Assembly: GCA_002437305.1 (NCBI GenBank)
Contig: DJOW01000040.1
Location: forward strand, 1-35,863
DNA: 35,863 bases
Direction: 5' to 3'
From: Bacteroidales bacterium UBA6428
GTDB taxonomy: Bacteria; Bacteroidota; Bacteroidia; Bacteroidales; UBA932
The notes below the pieces were generated by a model. The model had not been told where the DNA came from. It did no database searches and worked only from the letters and a program-made list of their open reading frames with translations. How positions within the stretch are numbered: position 1 is the first letter of the stretch; every line of letters begins with the position of its first letter. Below, one piece after another: positions 15,571 to 23,198 of this stretch. A program made the position numbers and the translations under genes.

Positions 15571-16203
15571 ATGCCTTACAAGCCGAAACCACACTACGGT
15601 GGCCCTAGACCAGCCACCGCGTTCAGACCAAGCGCCGGACCGAAACCCGCAGGGGGGCGCGGTCCACGTCCGTTCGTCCGTCAGAAGGCTGACGATGAAC
15701 TGAACATCAACGAGGAGATCACCGCACCTCAGGTGCGGCTCGTGGGAGACAACATCGCCGAACCGGGAATCTATCCTATTTCCAAGGCCTTGAAGATGGC
15801 GGATGAGCTTGAGCTTGATCTTGTTGAGATCAGCGCTAAGGCTGAGCCTCCTGTCTGCAAGATCCTTGACTACCAGAAGTACCTCTACCAGCAGAGGAAG
15901 AAGGCCAAGGAGATGAAGCAGAACGCCTCCAAGATTGTCATCAAAGAGATCCGCTTCGGTCCGAACACCGATGAGCATGATTTCCAGTTTAAGCTCAAGC
16001 ACGCTCAGGAGTTCCTTGAGGAAGGCTCAAAGGTAAAGGCGACAATATTCTTCCGCGGCCGTTCGATCATGTTCGCCGAGCAGGGAGAGAAGCAGTTGTT
16101 GCGCTTCGCCGTCGAGCTCGAGGAATATGGACGCGCGGAGAACATGCCTACCCTCGAGGGGAAGAGGATGACCATGATGATCGCCCCGATAAAGAAAAAG
16201 TGA
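15571..16203 (+). CDS. infC: Translation initiation factor IF-3
   Basis: A 210-residue IF-3, which binds the 30S subunit and checks start codon and initiator tRNA. After an N-terminal extension of about 45 residues rich in Pro, Gly and Arg come the N domain (INEEITAPQVRLVGDN, LDLVEISAKAEPPVCKILDYQKYLYQQRKK) and the C domain (KEIRFGPNTDEHDFQFKLKHAQEFLEEG, FFRGRSIMF, LEGKRMTMMI). The start is ATG rather than the rare AUU used in E. coli. A purine-rich TAGGAGAG lies about 18 nt upstream, too far to be a standard Shine-Dalgarno site. rpmI follows after 45 nt, the first of which form a short TCCGC/GCGGA hairpin. Confidence 0.96.
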   Translation: MPYKPKPHYGGPRPATAFRPSAGPKPAGGRGPRPFVRQKADDELNINEEITAPQVRLVGDNIAEPGIYPISKALKMADELELDLVEISAKAEPPVCKILDYQKYLYQQRKKAKEMKQNASKIVIKEIRFGPNTDEHDFQFKLKHAQEFLEEGSKVKATIFFRGRSIMFAEQGEKQLLRFAVELEEYGRAENMPTLEGKRMTMMIAPIKKK

Positions 16204-16248
16204 TCCGCTGGGTGCGGAGAACAATATTAACGTTTAATTTTTAAGACA

Positions 16249-16443
16249 ATGGCAAAGCTTAAGACCAACTCCGGTGCCAAAAAGCGCTTCGCGCTTACCG
16301 GATCGGGAAAAATCAAGAGGAAGCACGCTTACCACAGCCACATCCTCACCAAGAAGACCAAGAAGCGCAAGAGAAATCTTGATCACTTCGCTATCCTCCA
16401 CAAGGATGATGTGAAGAGAGTAAAAGAGCTTCTGGTCCTGTAA
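16249..16443 (+). CDS. rpmI: Large ribosomal subunit protein bL35
   Basis: A 64-residue basic protein with the bL35 pattern: MAKLKTNSGAKKRFALTGSG, then the basic KHAYHSHILTKKTKKRKRNL. It has the usual family length and sits in the conserved infC-rpmI-rplT order. Confidence 0.95.
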   Translation: MAKLKTNSGAKKRFALTGSGKIKRKHAYHSHILTKKTKKRKRNLDHFAILHKDDVKRVKELLVL

Positions 16444-16460
16444 GTTTTTATGTTTAACTT

Positions 16461-16504
16461 GGAACGCAGTAGAAAAGCATCGCCGAAGGGCGGTCACTGC
16501 CTCC
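16461..16504 (+). promoter_or_regulatory. Candidate regulatory hairpin between rpmI and rplT
   Basis: A two-tier fold can be drawn in the 77-nt gap. GGA (16461-16463) pairs with TCC (16502-16504), GCAGT (16466-16470) with ACTGC (16496-16500), and an inner CGCC/GGCG hairpin (16481-16492) has loop GAAG. There is no T run after it, so it is not a terminator. L20 represses its own operon through mRNA structures in other bacteria; a similar role here is inference. Confidence 0.3.
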
Positions 16505-16520
16505 GGAAAAAGATCAATTT

Positions 16521-16865
16521 ATGCCAAGATCAGTAAATTCAGTAGCCTCAAGGGCCCGCCGCAAGAAGATTCTCAAGAGAACCCGCGGTAATTTCCTCTC
16601 CAGAAAGAATGTCTGGACTGTAGCGAAGAACACCTACGAGAAAGGTCTCACCTACGCCTATCGTGACCGCAAGGCCAAGAAGCGTAACTTCCGCGCTCTC
16701 TGGATCCAGAGAATCAACGCCGCCGCGCGTCAGTACGGCATCTCTTACTCTCAGTTCATGGGCAAGCTCGCCAAGCAGAACATCGGTCTCAACCGCAAGG
16801 TTCTCGCCGACCTCGCGATGAACAACCCGCAGGCGTTCGAGGCGATCGTAAATTCTGTAAAATAG
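16521..16865 (+). CDS. rplT: Large ribosomal subunit protein bL20
   Basis: A 114-residue bL20. The long basic N-terminal helix (MPRSVNSVASRARRKKILK, then TRGNFLSRKNVWTVAKN) and the globular C-terminal half (LWIQRINAAARQYGISYSQF, LADLAMNNPQAF) match the family throughout. It binds 23S rRNA early in 50S assembly and is a known autoregulator in several bacteria. lepB begins 10 nt after the stop. Confidence 0.96.
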   Translation: MPRSVNSVASRARRKKILKRTRGNFLSRKNVWTVAKNTYEKGLTYAYRDRKAKKRNFRALWIQRINAAARQYGISYSQFMGKLAKQNIGLNRKVLADLAMNNPQAFEAIVNSVK

Positions 16866-16875
16866 TGTCTGGGAA

Positions 16876-18222
16876 GTGGGCTTGAGGGAAACATACCACA
16901 ACAAATGGGTGAGGATGGGCTTCTGGTCCGTTCTCTATGTGCTGTGGGTTGTCTGGCTCGGGAATTATTGGTGGCTCTTCGGTCTTGTCGTAATCTTTGA
17001 CCACCACATCACCCGCAAGGTGAAGTGGATGTTCTGGAAGAAGGAGTATAAGGAAGGAGAGAAGCGCAATGTCTGGCTCGACTGGCTCGATGCCATCATA
17101 TTCGCTGTCATCGTCGTGACTTTCATCAACATTTTCTTTTTCCAGGCCTTCAAGATTCCTTCGTCATCAATGGAGAGTTCCCTTTTCACGGGAGACCATC
17201 TTTTTGTCAGCAAACTGACTTTCGGGCCAAAGGTTCCCCAGACACCGATTTCAATTCCCTTCACGCACAATGTGATATTCGGAAAAGAGTCATATTCGAC
17301 CCTTATTCAGAATGATTACCACCGCCTCAGAGGGTTCAGGAAAGTAAGAAGAGGTGACTATGTTGTGTTTAATTTTCCGGATGGTGACACGGTATTGTCC
17401 CGTTTCCCGTCCGAGGATTACCACACATGGGTTCGGAATGTAGGAAAAGAATACGCCATTAAGGCCGGTGGCCCGATAAAGGTCCGCCCTGTCGACAAGA
17501 AAGACCATTACGTCAAAAGATGCGTGGCCGTTCCCGGAGACACCTTGTCTGTCATTGACGGACTTGTCTACACCAATGGTGTGAAGCAGGAGGTCTACCC
17601 GGGAATACAATTGACCTACTCGGTCCTCACCACGGGAGCAAAGATCAATTCAAGGATTCTGGAGAACATGGGTCTCAATCTTGGGGAACTTTATTTCGAT
17701 GAAAGTCTGCCGGGCTACCCGGCCATGCCCCTGACTGAGGCCATGCTTGATGAGGTGGGCAAAATCTCCTCGGTAGTGAGTGTGGAACCCAATCTGGACG
17801 TTTACCCTCCGGACTATCCGGATTCCTATCTGAATCTGTTTCCGTTCACGGAGGATTCAGGTTGGACCCGTGACTATTATGGGCCGGTTTGGATTCCGAA
17901 GAAAGGTGTGACCATTACGCTCACAGAGGATAATCTGCCTCTTTACGAGAGGATAATCTCCGCCTATGAGGGACATGAGCTGAGGAAAGGTGCTGACGGA
18001 AAAATATTCATTGACGGGAAGGAGGCTGCAAGCTACACTTTCGCGATGGACTACTATTTCATGATGGGGGACAACAGGCATAATTCCCTGGACTCGAGGT
18101 ACTGGGGATTCGTTCCTGAGGATCACATAGTCGGAAGGCCGGCCTTGATTTGGCTCTCGACTGATGCGAACCGAAAGTTCCCTAACAACATACGGTGGCG
18201 CAGATTCTTTAAATTTGTCTGA
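16876..18222 (+). CDS. lepB: Signal peptidase I, long Bacteroidota form
   Basis: A 448-residue membrane serine/lysine protease that removes signal peptides. Two hydrophobic segments lie near the N-terminus (about 14-37, including LWVVWLGNYWWLFGLVVIFDHH) and one at about 72-90 (AIIFAVIVVTFINIFFFQAF). The catalytic Ser98 is in IPSSSMESSLFTGD and the general base Lys214 in YVKRCVAVPGD. The C-terminal box MMGDNRHNSLDSRYWGFVP is also present. Roughly 150 residues are inserted between the Lys box and the C-terminal box, typical of Bacteroidota LepB and the reason for the length. The GTG start keeps the conserved N-terminal stretch before NKW; the next ATG (16915) would cut into the first helix. Confidence 0.92.
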   Translation: MGLRETYHNKWVRMGFWSVLYVLWVVWLGNYWWLFGLVVIFDHHITRKVKWMFWKKEYKEGEKRNVWLDWLDAIIFAVIVVTFINIFFFQAFKIPSSSMESSLFTGDHLFVSKLTFGPKVPQTPISIPFTHNVIFGKESYSTLIQNDYHRLRGFRKVRRGDYVVFNFPDGDTVLSRFPSEDYHTWVRNVGKEYAIKAGGPIKVRPVDKKDHYVKRCVAVPGDTLSVIDGLVYTNGVKQEVYPGIQLTYSVLTTGAKINSRILENMGLNLGELYFDESLPGYPAMPLTEAMLDEVGKISSVVSVEPNLDVYPPDYPDSYLNLFPFTEDSGWTRDYYGPVWIPKKGVTITLTEDNLPLYERIISAYEGHELRKGADGKIFIDGKEAASYTFAMDYYFMMGDNRHNSLDSRYWGFVPEDHIVGRPALIWLSTDANRKFPNNIRWRRFFKFV

Positions 18223-18226
18223 ATTA

Positions 18227-18258
18227 TTTGCTATTCTGAAAATTTAGAGCGAAATTTG
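18227..18258 (+). promoter_or_regulatory. Candidate promoter of rpmB-rpmG-DUF4295
   Basis: TTTG at 18227-18230 is separated by 20 nt from GAAATTTG at 18251-18258, one mismatch from TAnnTTTG. A short TTGCA/TGCAA hairpin (18256-18269) overlaps its end. The rpmB start lies 44 nt downstream. Confidence 0.5.
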
Positions 18259-18302
18259 CAGCCCTGCAATTTATTTTGAATCAATAAAAAGAGTATAATA
18301 TT

Positions 18303-18545
18303 ATGGCAAAAGTTTGTCAAATCACAGGACGAAAGAGAATGATCGGCAACAATGTCGCTCATTCAAAGCTTCGCACCAAGCGCGAGTTCGCCCTCAACCT
18401 CAAGACCAAGAAGTTCTGGTCTGAGGCTGAGCAGAGGTTCATCACACTGAAGGTTTCCTGCAAGGGAATGAGAACCATTGAGAAGAAAGGCCTTGACGCC
18501 GCTCTTGCGGAGGCTCAGGCAAAAGGATATGTCGGCCTTGTTTAA
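18303..18545 (+). CDS. rpmB: Large ribosomal subunit protein bL28
   Basis: An 80-residue bL28. It shows MAKVCQITGRKRMIGNNVAHS, then TKREFALNLKTKKFW and the C-terminal CKGMRTIEKKGLDAAL. It has the usual length and forms an operon with rpmG 13 nt downstream. Confidence 0.96.
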   Translation: MAKVCQITGRKRMIGNNVAHSKLRTKREFALNLKTKKFWSEAEQRFITLKVSCKGMRTIEKKGLDAALAEAQAKGYVGLV

Positions 18546-18558
18546 AATCTATTGAGTT

Positions 18559-18747
18559 ATGGCAAAGAAAGCAAAAGGTAACAGGGTGCAGGTCATCCTT
18601 GAATGCACTGAGCAGAAGGCAAGCGGTGTGCCTGGAATCTCAAGGTACATCACAACAAAGAACAAGAAGAACTCGCCTGACCGTCTGGAGCGTAGGAAGT
18701 ACAATCCTTACCTTCACAAGGTGACTGTTCATCGTGAAATCAAGTAA
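18559..18747 (+). CDS. rpmG: Large ribosomal subunit protein bL33
   Basis: A 62-residue bL33 with RVQVILECTEQK, then YITTKNKKNSPDRLERRKYNP and VTVHREIK. The Cys pairs of zinc-binding bL33 are missing apart from one Cys, so this is a zinc-independent (C-minus) form. Confidence 0.95.
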   Translation: MAKKAKGNRVQVILECTEQKASGVPGISRYITTKNKKNSPDRLERRKYNPYLHKVTVHREIK

Positions 18748-18764
18748 TTTTGGAGATATAGACT

Positions 18765-18926
18765 ATGGCAAAGAAAGCAGTCGCTACATTCGCGGCCAAA
18801 GCTGGCGCAAAGAGCATGGTGAAGTGCATCCGCATGGACAAGTCACCAAAGACCGGAGCTTACATCTTCACCGAGCTTCTTGTTGAGGCTGAGAAGACCA
18901 AGGACTTCTTCGCGGACAAAAAATAG
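18765..18926 (+). CDS. DUF4295 small ribosome-associated protein (probable bL38)
   Basis: A 53-residue basic protein: MAKKAVATFAAKAGAKSMVK, then CIRMDKSPKTGAYIFTELLV and a charged tail ending DFFADKK. It begins 17 nt after rpmG and ends 18 nt before a perfect terminator stem, so it is the third gene of the ribosomal operon. It matches DUF4295, restricted to Bacteroidota. I recall a small extra 50S protein, named bL38, from the Flavobacterium johnsoniae ribosome structure; that DUF4295 is this protein is my recollection and fits the location. Confidence 0.88.
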   Translation: MAKKAVATFAAKAGAKSMVKCIRMDKSPKTGAYIFTELLVEAEKTKDFFADKK

Positions 18927-18944
18927 ATTCCGTGAACATGATAC

Positions 18945-18981
18945 CAAGAGCGCAGACGGATTCCGCCTGCGCTCTTGTTTT
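18945..18981 (+). terminator. Rho-independent terminator after DUF4295
   Basis: A perfect 11-bp stem, CAAGAGCGCAG (18945-18955) against CTGCGCTCTTG (18967-18977), is followed by TTTT. It ends the rpmB-rpmG-DUF4295 operon. Confidence 0.85.
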
Positions 18982-18982
18982 G

Positions 18983-19018
18983 CGAAATAAATTTCATATT
19001 ACTCTCGGTTTTCACTAA
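18983..19018 (+). repeat. 36-bp direct repeat, copy 1 of 2
   Basis: These 36 bases recur exactly 75 bp downstream (19058-19093). The copy begins CGAAATAAATTTC and ends GGTTTTCACTAA. It runs into TAATTTG, a promoter -7-like sequence one base short of the consensus. It starts two bases after the terminator. Confidence 0.85.
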
Positions 19019-19057
19019 TTTGCCTGTCGGCGAATTTAGGATGCACCTCGGTAATAT

Positions 19058-19093
19058 CGAAATAAATTTCATATTACTCTCGGTTTTCACTAA
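19058..19093 (+). repeat. 36-bp direct repeat, copy 2 of 2
   Basis: An exact copy of 18983-19018. Here the sequence continues into a full TAAATTTG (19091-19098). The 39 bases between the copies are unrelated to the repeat. Confidence 0.85.
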
Positions 19094-19098
19094 ATTTG
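19067..19098 (+). promoter_or_regulatory. Candidate ftsY promoter in repeat copy 2
   Basis: TAAATTTG (19091-19098) matches TAnnTTTG. TTTC lies 20 nt upstream (19067-19070) as a -33 variant. The ftsY start is 22 nt downstream, so the leader would be short. Confidence 0.5.
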
Positions 19099-19120
19099 TA
19101 AGTTTACAAAAGATAACGTT

Positions 19121-20053
19121 ATGGGATTGTTTGACAGAGGGGTCAAAAAGACAAAGGAGGGCTTTTTCCAAAGGCTTTCAAGGTCGATAATCGGCAAGTC
19201 CAAGGTGGACGACAGCGTTCTCGACGCCATCGAGGAGGCTCTTGTAGCTTCCGATATGGGTGTTGACACCACTCTTAAGATCGTTGACAGCCTGGAGGAG
19301 AGGGTCGGCAAGGATAAATACATGTCCTTTGATGAGTTGGTGGGAATGCTCCGTGATGAGATAGGCGCGTTGCTGGATGTTGAGGGCGAGGAGCCGCCCA
19401 AGGAACCCTTTGACCTTTCAAAGAAACCTCTTGTGGTTATGGTTGTCGGTGTTAACGGAGTCGGAAAAACCACGACAATAGGTAAACTTGCCGCCCGTTA
19501 CAAGGCGATGGGAAAGAAAGTTATGATCGGTGCCGCCGACACGTTCCGAGCTGCGGCTGTGGACCAGCTTCAGATCTGGGCCGATCGGGCCGGCGTGGAG
19601 ATCGTGAAGCAGGGCATGGGTGCGGATCCGGCATCTGTCGCTTTTGACACGGTCAATTCCGCGGTCGCCAAGGGATCTGACGTGGTCCTGATTGACACAG
19701 CTGGCCGGCTCCACAACCGGATCGACCTGATGAATGAATTGACAAAGATACGCAATGTGATGCGCAAAGTCATCCCGGACGCGCCGCATGAGGTCCTTCT
19801 TGTTCTTGACGCCTCGACCGGACAGAATGCCTATCAACAAGCCAAGGAATTTTCCCGCGCGACGGACATCACCGCGCTTGCGGTCACCAAACTTGACGGC
19901 ACAGCCAAGGGAGGGGTGGTCATCGGAATCGTTGACCAGTTGAAGGTCCCGGTAAAGTTCATCGGAATAGGTGAGGGAATCGATGACCTGAGGGTCTTTG
20001 ACAAGAGGGAGTTTGTGGAATCCCTGTTCTCAAAAGAGGATATTGACAAATAA
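19121..20053 (+). CDS. ftsY: Signal recognition particle receptor FtsY
   Basis: A 310-residue SRP receptor GTPase that docks ribosome-nascent chains at the membrane translocon. The N domain is a four-helix bundle (about 10-90). The G domain carries the P-loop GVNGVGKTT (110-118), DTFRAAAVDQL, DTAGR, the specificity motif TKLDGTAKGG and the closing GIGEGIDDL. The acidic A domain of E. coli FtsY is absent, as in most Bacteroidota. It leads a run of six genes with short gaps; pheT begins 12 nt later. Confidence 0.96.
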   Translation: MGLFDRGVKKTKEGFFQRLSRSIIGKSKVDDSVLDAIEEALVASDMGVDTTLKIVDSLEERVGKDKYMSFDELVGMLRDEIGALLDVEGEEPPKEPFDLSKKPLVVMVVGVNGVGKTTTIGKLAARYKAMGKKVMIGAADTFRAAAVDQLQIWADRAGVEIVKQGMGADPASVAFDTVNSAVAKGSDVVLIDTAGRLHNRIDLMNELTKIRNVMRKVIPDAPHEVLLVLDASTGQNAYQQAKEFSRATDITALAVTKLDGTAKGGVVIGIVDQLKVPVKFIGIGEGIDDLRVFDKREFVESLFSKEDIDK

Positions 20054-20065
20054 AATCATCATCAT

Positions 20066-22507
20066 ATGAAGCTTTCTTACAATTGGCTAAAGGATTATCT
20101 TGAATCCGACCTTACCCCGCAGCAGATCGCGGACGCCATGACATCCATAGGAATCGAGGTGGACGGCGTCGAGGAGCGGGAGGAAATTCCTGGCGGGCTT
20201 GCCGGAGTGGTTGTCGCTGAGGTGCTTGAGTGCGAGGCGCATCCTGATTCCGACCATCTTCATGTCACAAAGGTGAACGATGGCGCTGGCGAGCCTCTGA
20301 CCGTTGTCTGCGGCGCCCCGAATGTGGCGGCTGGCCAGAAAGTGCTCTTCGCCCGCATCGGAGCTGTACTTCCCGGAGACTTCAAGATCAAAAAGTCCAA
20401 GATCCGTGGCGTGGAATCCTTCGGAATGATCTGCGCGGAGGATGAACTTGGAATCGGCAACGACCATTCCGGCATCAAGGTCCTTCCGTCCGACGCGCCT
20501 GTCGGGACGCCGGCCAAGGAATATCTTCATCTTAAGACCGAGGCCGTCATTGAATATGAGATCACGGCCAACAGGGTGGACGCGGCCTCGCACATCGGAG
20601 TGGCCCGCGACCTTTATGCCTGGATGACGCTCAATAATATTCCTTGCTCTTTCAAGTATCCTTCGGTGGACGCCTGGAAGCCGGGTGAGGGCAAAGGCGT
20701 CCCTGTAGAGGTCCTTGACCCGACCGCCGCCCCGCGCTATTGCGGGATCACCATTAAAGGCGTGAAGGTCGGTCCTTCTCCGGAATGGCTTCAAAAGAAG
20801 CTTATGTCCCTCGGCCTCAAGCCTATTGACAATGTTGTGGACGTGTCCAACTTCATTCTTTTTGAGCTTGGACAGCCTCTTCATACTTTCGATGCCGACA
20901 AGATTTCGGGCGGCAAGGTCATCGTGAGAAGAGCCGTCGAGGGTGAAAGGATAGTGACCTTGGACGGTGCCGAGAGGAAACTTTCCCCGGAAGACATCGT
21001 GATCGCCGACGCTGACGGCCCGATGTGCATCGCCGGAGTGTTCGGAGGCGCGGATTCCGGGGTGAAACCAGAGACGGTCAATGTCTTTGTCGAGAGTGCC
21101 TACTTCGATCCGGGATCGATCCGCAAGACATCCAAGAGACATGGACTCCAGACCGACGCGTCCTTCCGTTACGAAAGGGGAGCCGACCCCGGAATCAATG
21201 AATATGCCGCCAAGCGTGCCGCTCTTCTGATCCAGGAGGTGGCCGGTGGAGAGATAGCTGGAGGAATCGAGGAGTTTTACCCTGTGAAGATCGGGAAGAA
21301 GGTCATTGACCTTGACTACGACCGCATCGAGAAATTCATAGGCAAGAAGATCGGCCACGACACGATCGAGAAGATTCTTACTGCCCTTGCCTACGAGTTC
21401 GTCGAGAAGCGCGATGGCGGTGCCAAAGTCGCTGCTCCAACCTATATGATCGATGTCACAAGGGAGTGTGACGTGGTCGAGGAGATTCTCAGAATCTATG
21501 GCTACAACAACATCGACCTGCCGCAGCACATGAAGATGTCCGTGAACGCGACTCCTTCACCGGAGCCCGAGGCGATCCGTAACGGAATATCCAATTTCTT
21601 GGCCGCCAATGGTTTCGTTGAGATAATGAATAACTCCCTCACAAAGAGTGCTTACTATAAGGGACTTACGACCTATCCCGAGGAAAGGAGCGTTACAATC
21701 GTCAACCCTCTGAGCTCCGATCTGAACGTCATGAGGCAAACCCTCATATTCAGCGGTCTTGAGGTCATCGCCTACAACCTGAACCGTCAGATCTCATCTA
21801 TGAGGCTCTTTGAATATGGCTCCGTCTACAGCCGTGATCCGGAAAAGGACGGCAGGACACTGTCTTCCTACGAGGAGCATCCCGCGTTCTCGATGTTCGT
21901 CACCGGAACTCCGGAGAAGTCCTGGAACAGCCAGCCTGGAAAGAGCAGTTTCTTTGAGTTGAAAGGCTACCTGGATCTTCTCCTGAGGCGTTTCGGCGCG
22001 GATCTTTACCAGATGGAGGCCACGGCGGCTCCCGCTGACATATTCAGTGAAGGTTTGGCCTATGCCCTTCCTGGGCAGCGTCTGCCGCTCGCGGTCATCG
22101 GAACCGTAGCTCCGGCTGTCGCGAAGAAGTTCGGTGTCCGCCAGCCTGTGTTCGCCGCCGAGATCAACTGGAACACCCTTTTCCAACTGGTCAAGAGAGA
22201 CAAGGTCGCCTTCAGGGAATTGCCAAGATTCCCCGAGGTCAGAAGGGATCTGGCCCTGTTGCTCGACGAGAGTGTAAGTTATGCCGATCTCTACAAGAGC
22301 TCATTCAAGGCAGGAAAGAAGCTTCTAAGGCAGGTGACATTGTTCGATGTCTACCGTGGAGACAAGATTCCTGCCGGAAAGAAACAGTACGCGCTCGGAT
22401 TCGTGCTCCAGGACCAGGAGAAGACTTTGACTGACGAGGATGTGGAGAGAGTAATGAAAAAGATCCTCTCTACGTTCCAGAATGAGTACGGGGCGACATT
22501 AAGGTAG
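20066..22507 (+). CDS. pheT: Phenylalanine-tRNA ligase beta subunit
   Basis: An 813-residue beta subunit of the alpha2-beta2 PheRS. Domains in order are the N-terminal B1 region (MKLSYNWLKDYL), the EMAP-like tRNA-binding OB fold (about 40-150: CEAHPDSDHLHVTKV, VCGAPNV), the B3/B4 editing domain (about 215-390: DVSNFILFELGQPLHTFDADK, RYERGADP), B5 (about 405-475), the inactive catalytic-like fold (FVEIMNNSLTKSAYY, NPLSSDLNVMRQTL) and a C-terminal ferredoxin-like anticodon-binding domain (ELPRFPEVRRDLALLLDE). Length is normal. The alpha subunit pheS is not in the window, as is common in Bacteroidota. Confidence 0.96.
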   Translation: MKLSYNWLKDYLESDLTPQQIADAMTSIGIEVDGVEEREEIPGGLAGVVVAEVLECEAHPDSDHLHVTKVNDGAGEPLTVVCGAPNVAAGQKVLFARIGAVLPGDFKIKKSKIRGVESFGMICAEDELGIGNDHSGIKVLPSDAPVGTPAKEYLHLKTEAVIEYEITANRVDAASHIGVARDLYAWMTLNNIPCSFKYPSVDAWKPGEGKGVPVEVLDPTAAPRYCGITIKGVKVGPSPEWLQKKLMSLGLKPIDNVVDVSNFILFELGQPLHTFDADKISGGKVIVRRAVEGERIVTLDGAERKLSPEDIVIADADGPMCIAGVFGGADSGVKPETVNVFVESAYFDPGSIRKTSKRHGLQTDASFRYERGADPGINEYAAKRAALLIQEVAGGEIAGGIEEFYPVKIGKKVIDLDYDRIEKFIGKKIGHDTIEKILTALAYEFVEKRDGGAKVAAPTYMIDVTRECDVVEEILRIYGYNNIDLPQHMKMSVNATPSPEPEAIRNGISNFLAANGFVEIMNNSLTKSAYYKGLTTYPEERSVTIVNPLSSDLNVMRQTLIFSGLEVIAYNLNRQISSMRLFEYGSVYSRDPEKDGRTLSSYEEHPAFSMFVTGTPEKSWNSQPGKSSFFELKGYLDLLLRRFGADLYQMEATAAPADIFSEGLAYALPGQRLPLAVIGTVAPAVAKKFGVRQPVFAAEINWNTLFQLVKRDKVAFRELPRFPEVRRDLALLLDESVSYADLYKSSFKAGKKLLRQVTLFDVYRGDKIPAGKKQYALGFVLQDQEKTLTDEDVERVMKKILSTFQNEYGATLR

Positions 22508-22511
22508 ATCT

Positions 22512-23198
22512 ATGAGATGGTTTCTCGGCATAGCGGTTCCTTCCGTGGCCTTGCTTCTGGCTTTCGTCTCATGTGAGCGCAGGGCCAGGGTGATCCCGGT
22601 GCGCAAGATGGAGAAAATCTATCGTGAGATGTTCATCGCGGACCAGTGGCTGGAGGAGAATCCGGACAAGAGGACCATGGCGGACACGACATGGTTTTAC
22701 GAGCCGATATTCGAGAAGTATGGTTTTTCGTCGAGGGACTACCAAACGAGTGTTGAGCACTACCTCAACGATCCAAAGCGTTACGCTGAGATGCTCGGTC
22801 GTGTGGTGGACGGACTGAATGCGGAGAGGAATGTCCTGAACAAAAAACTTACGCTCGAGAGCAGGCTCAGGCGCGAGGCTGACTCTCTCGCCCGGGCGCG
22901 GCTTGCGGCGTCTGTCAGGCCGTTCCCTTCTTTCCCGGAGATCTTAGGCTCTTCTTCCATGACAGACAGGATCTGCGTCGAACTTGATTCAAATGGGGTC
23001 TATTGCCCGGTGCCTGTTGTCGAGGACACTGTCTTTCTTGGTCCGGAGCTTATCATCAGGGACACGGCGTCCGCACATGTGGGAGACACTCTTGCCAAGG
23101 CCCATAAAATTCAAGATCATGTTACTTTCCATCGCCTTTCAGAGGAGGAGATAAAATTGCCGGATAAGACTTTGAGGAAGTTACCAATCGTCAAATGA
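22512..23198 (+). CDS. DUF4296 lipoprotein
   Basis: A 228-residue lipoprotein with a signal ending FVSC. The core (about 25-115) matches DUF4296: RKMEKIYREMFIADQWLEEN, then WFYEPIFEKYGFSSRDYQTSVEHYL. A C-terminal extension of about 100 residues follows and is not conserved to my knowledge. Function is unknown. It starts 4 nt after pheT, and its stop overlaps the next start (ATGA), so translation is probably coupled. Confidence 0.82.
   Translation: MRWFLGIAVPSVALLLAFVSCERRARVIPVRKMEKIYREMFIADQWLEENPDKRTMADTTWFYEPIFEKYGFSSRDYQTSVEHYLNDPKRYAEMLGRVVDGLNAERNVLNKKLTLESRLRREADSLARARLAASVRPFPSFPEILGSSSMTDRICVELDSNGVYCPVPVVEDTVFLGPELIIRDTASAHVGDTLAKAHKIQDHVTFHRLSEEEIKLPDKTLRKLPIVK

Noticed and set aside
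18983..19093. CRISPR array suggested by 36-bp repeats with a 39-bp spacer
   Set aside because: Only two copies, no cas genes, the repeat is not like any CRISPR repeat I know, and both copies run into promoter-like sequence.
20087..21529. 480-codon open frame opposite pheT
   Set aside because: It is entirely antisense to a well-conserved gene and lacks any recognisable motif; long antisense frames arise from the codon bias of the real gene.
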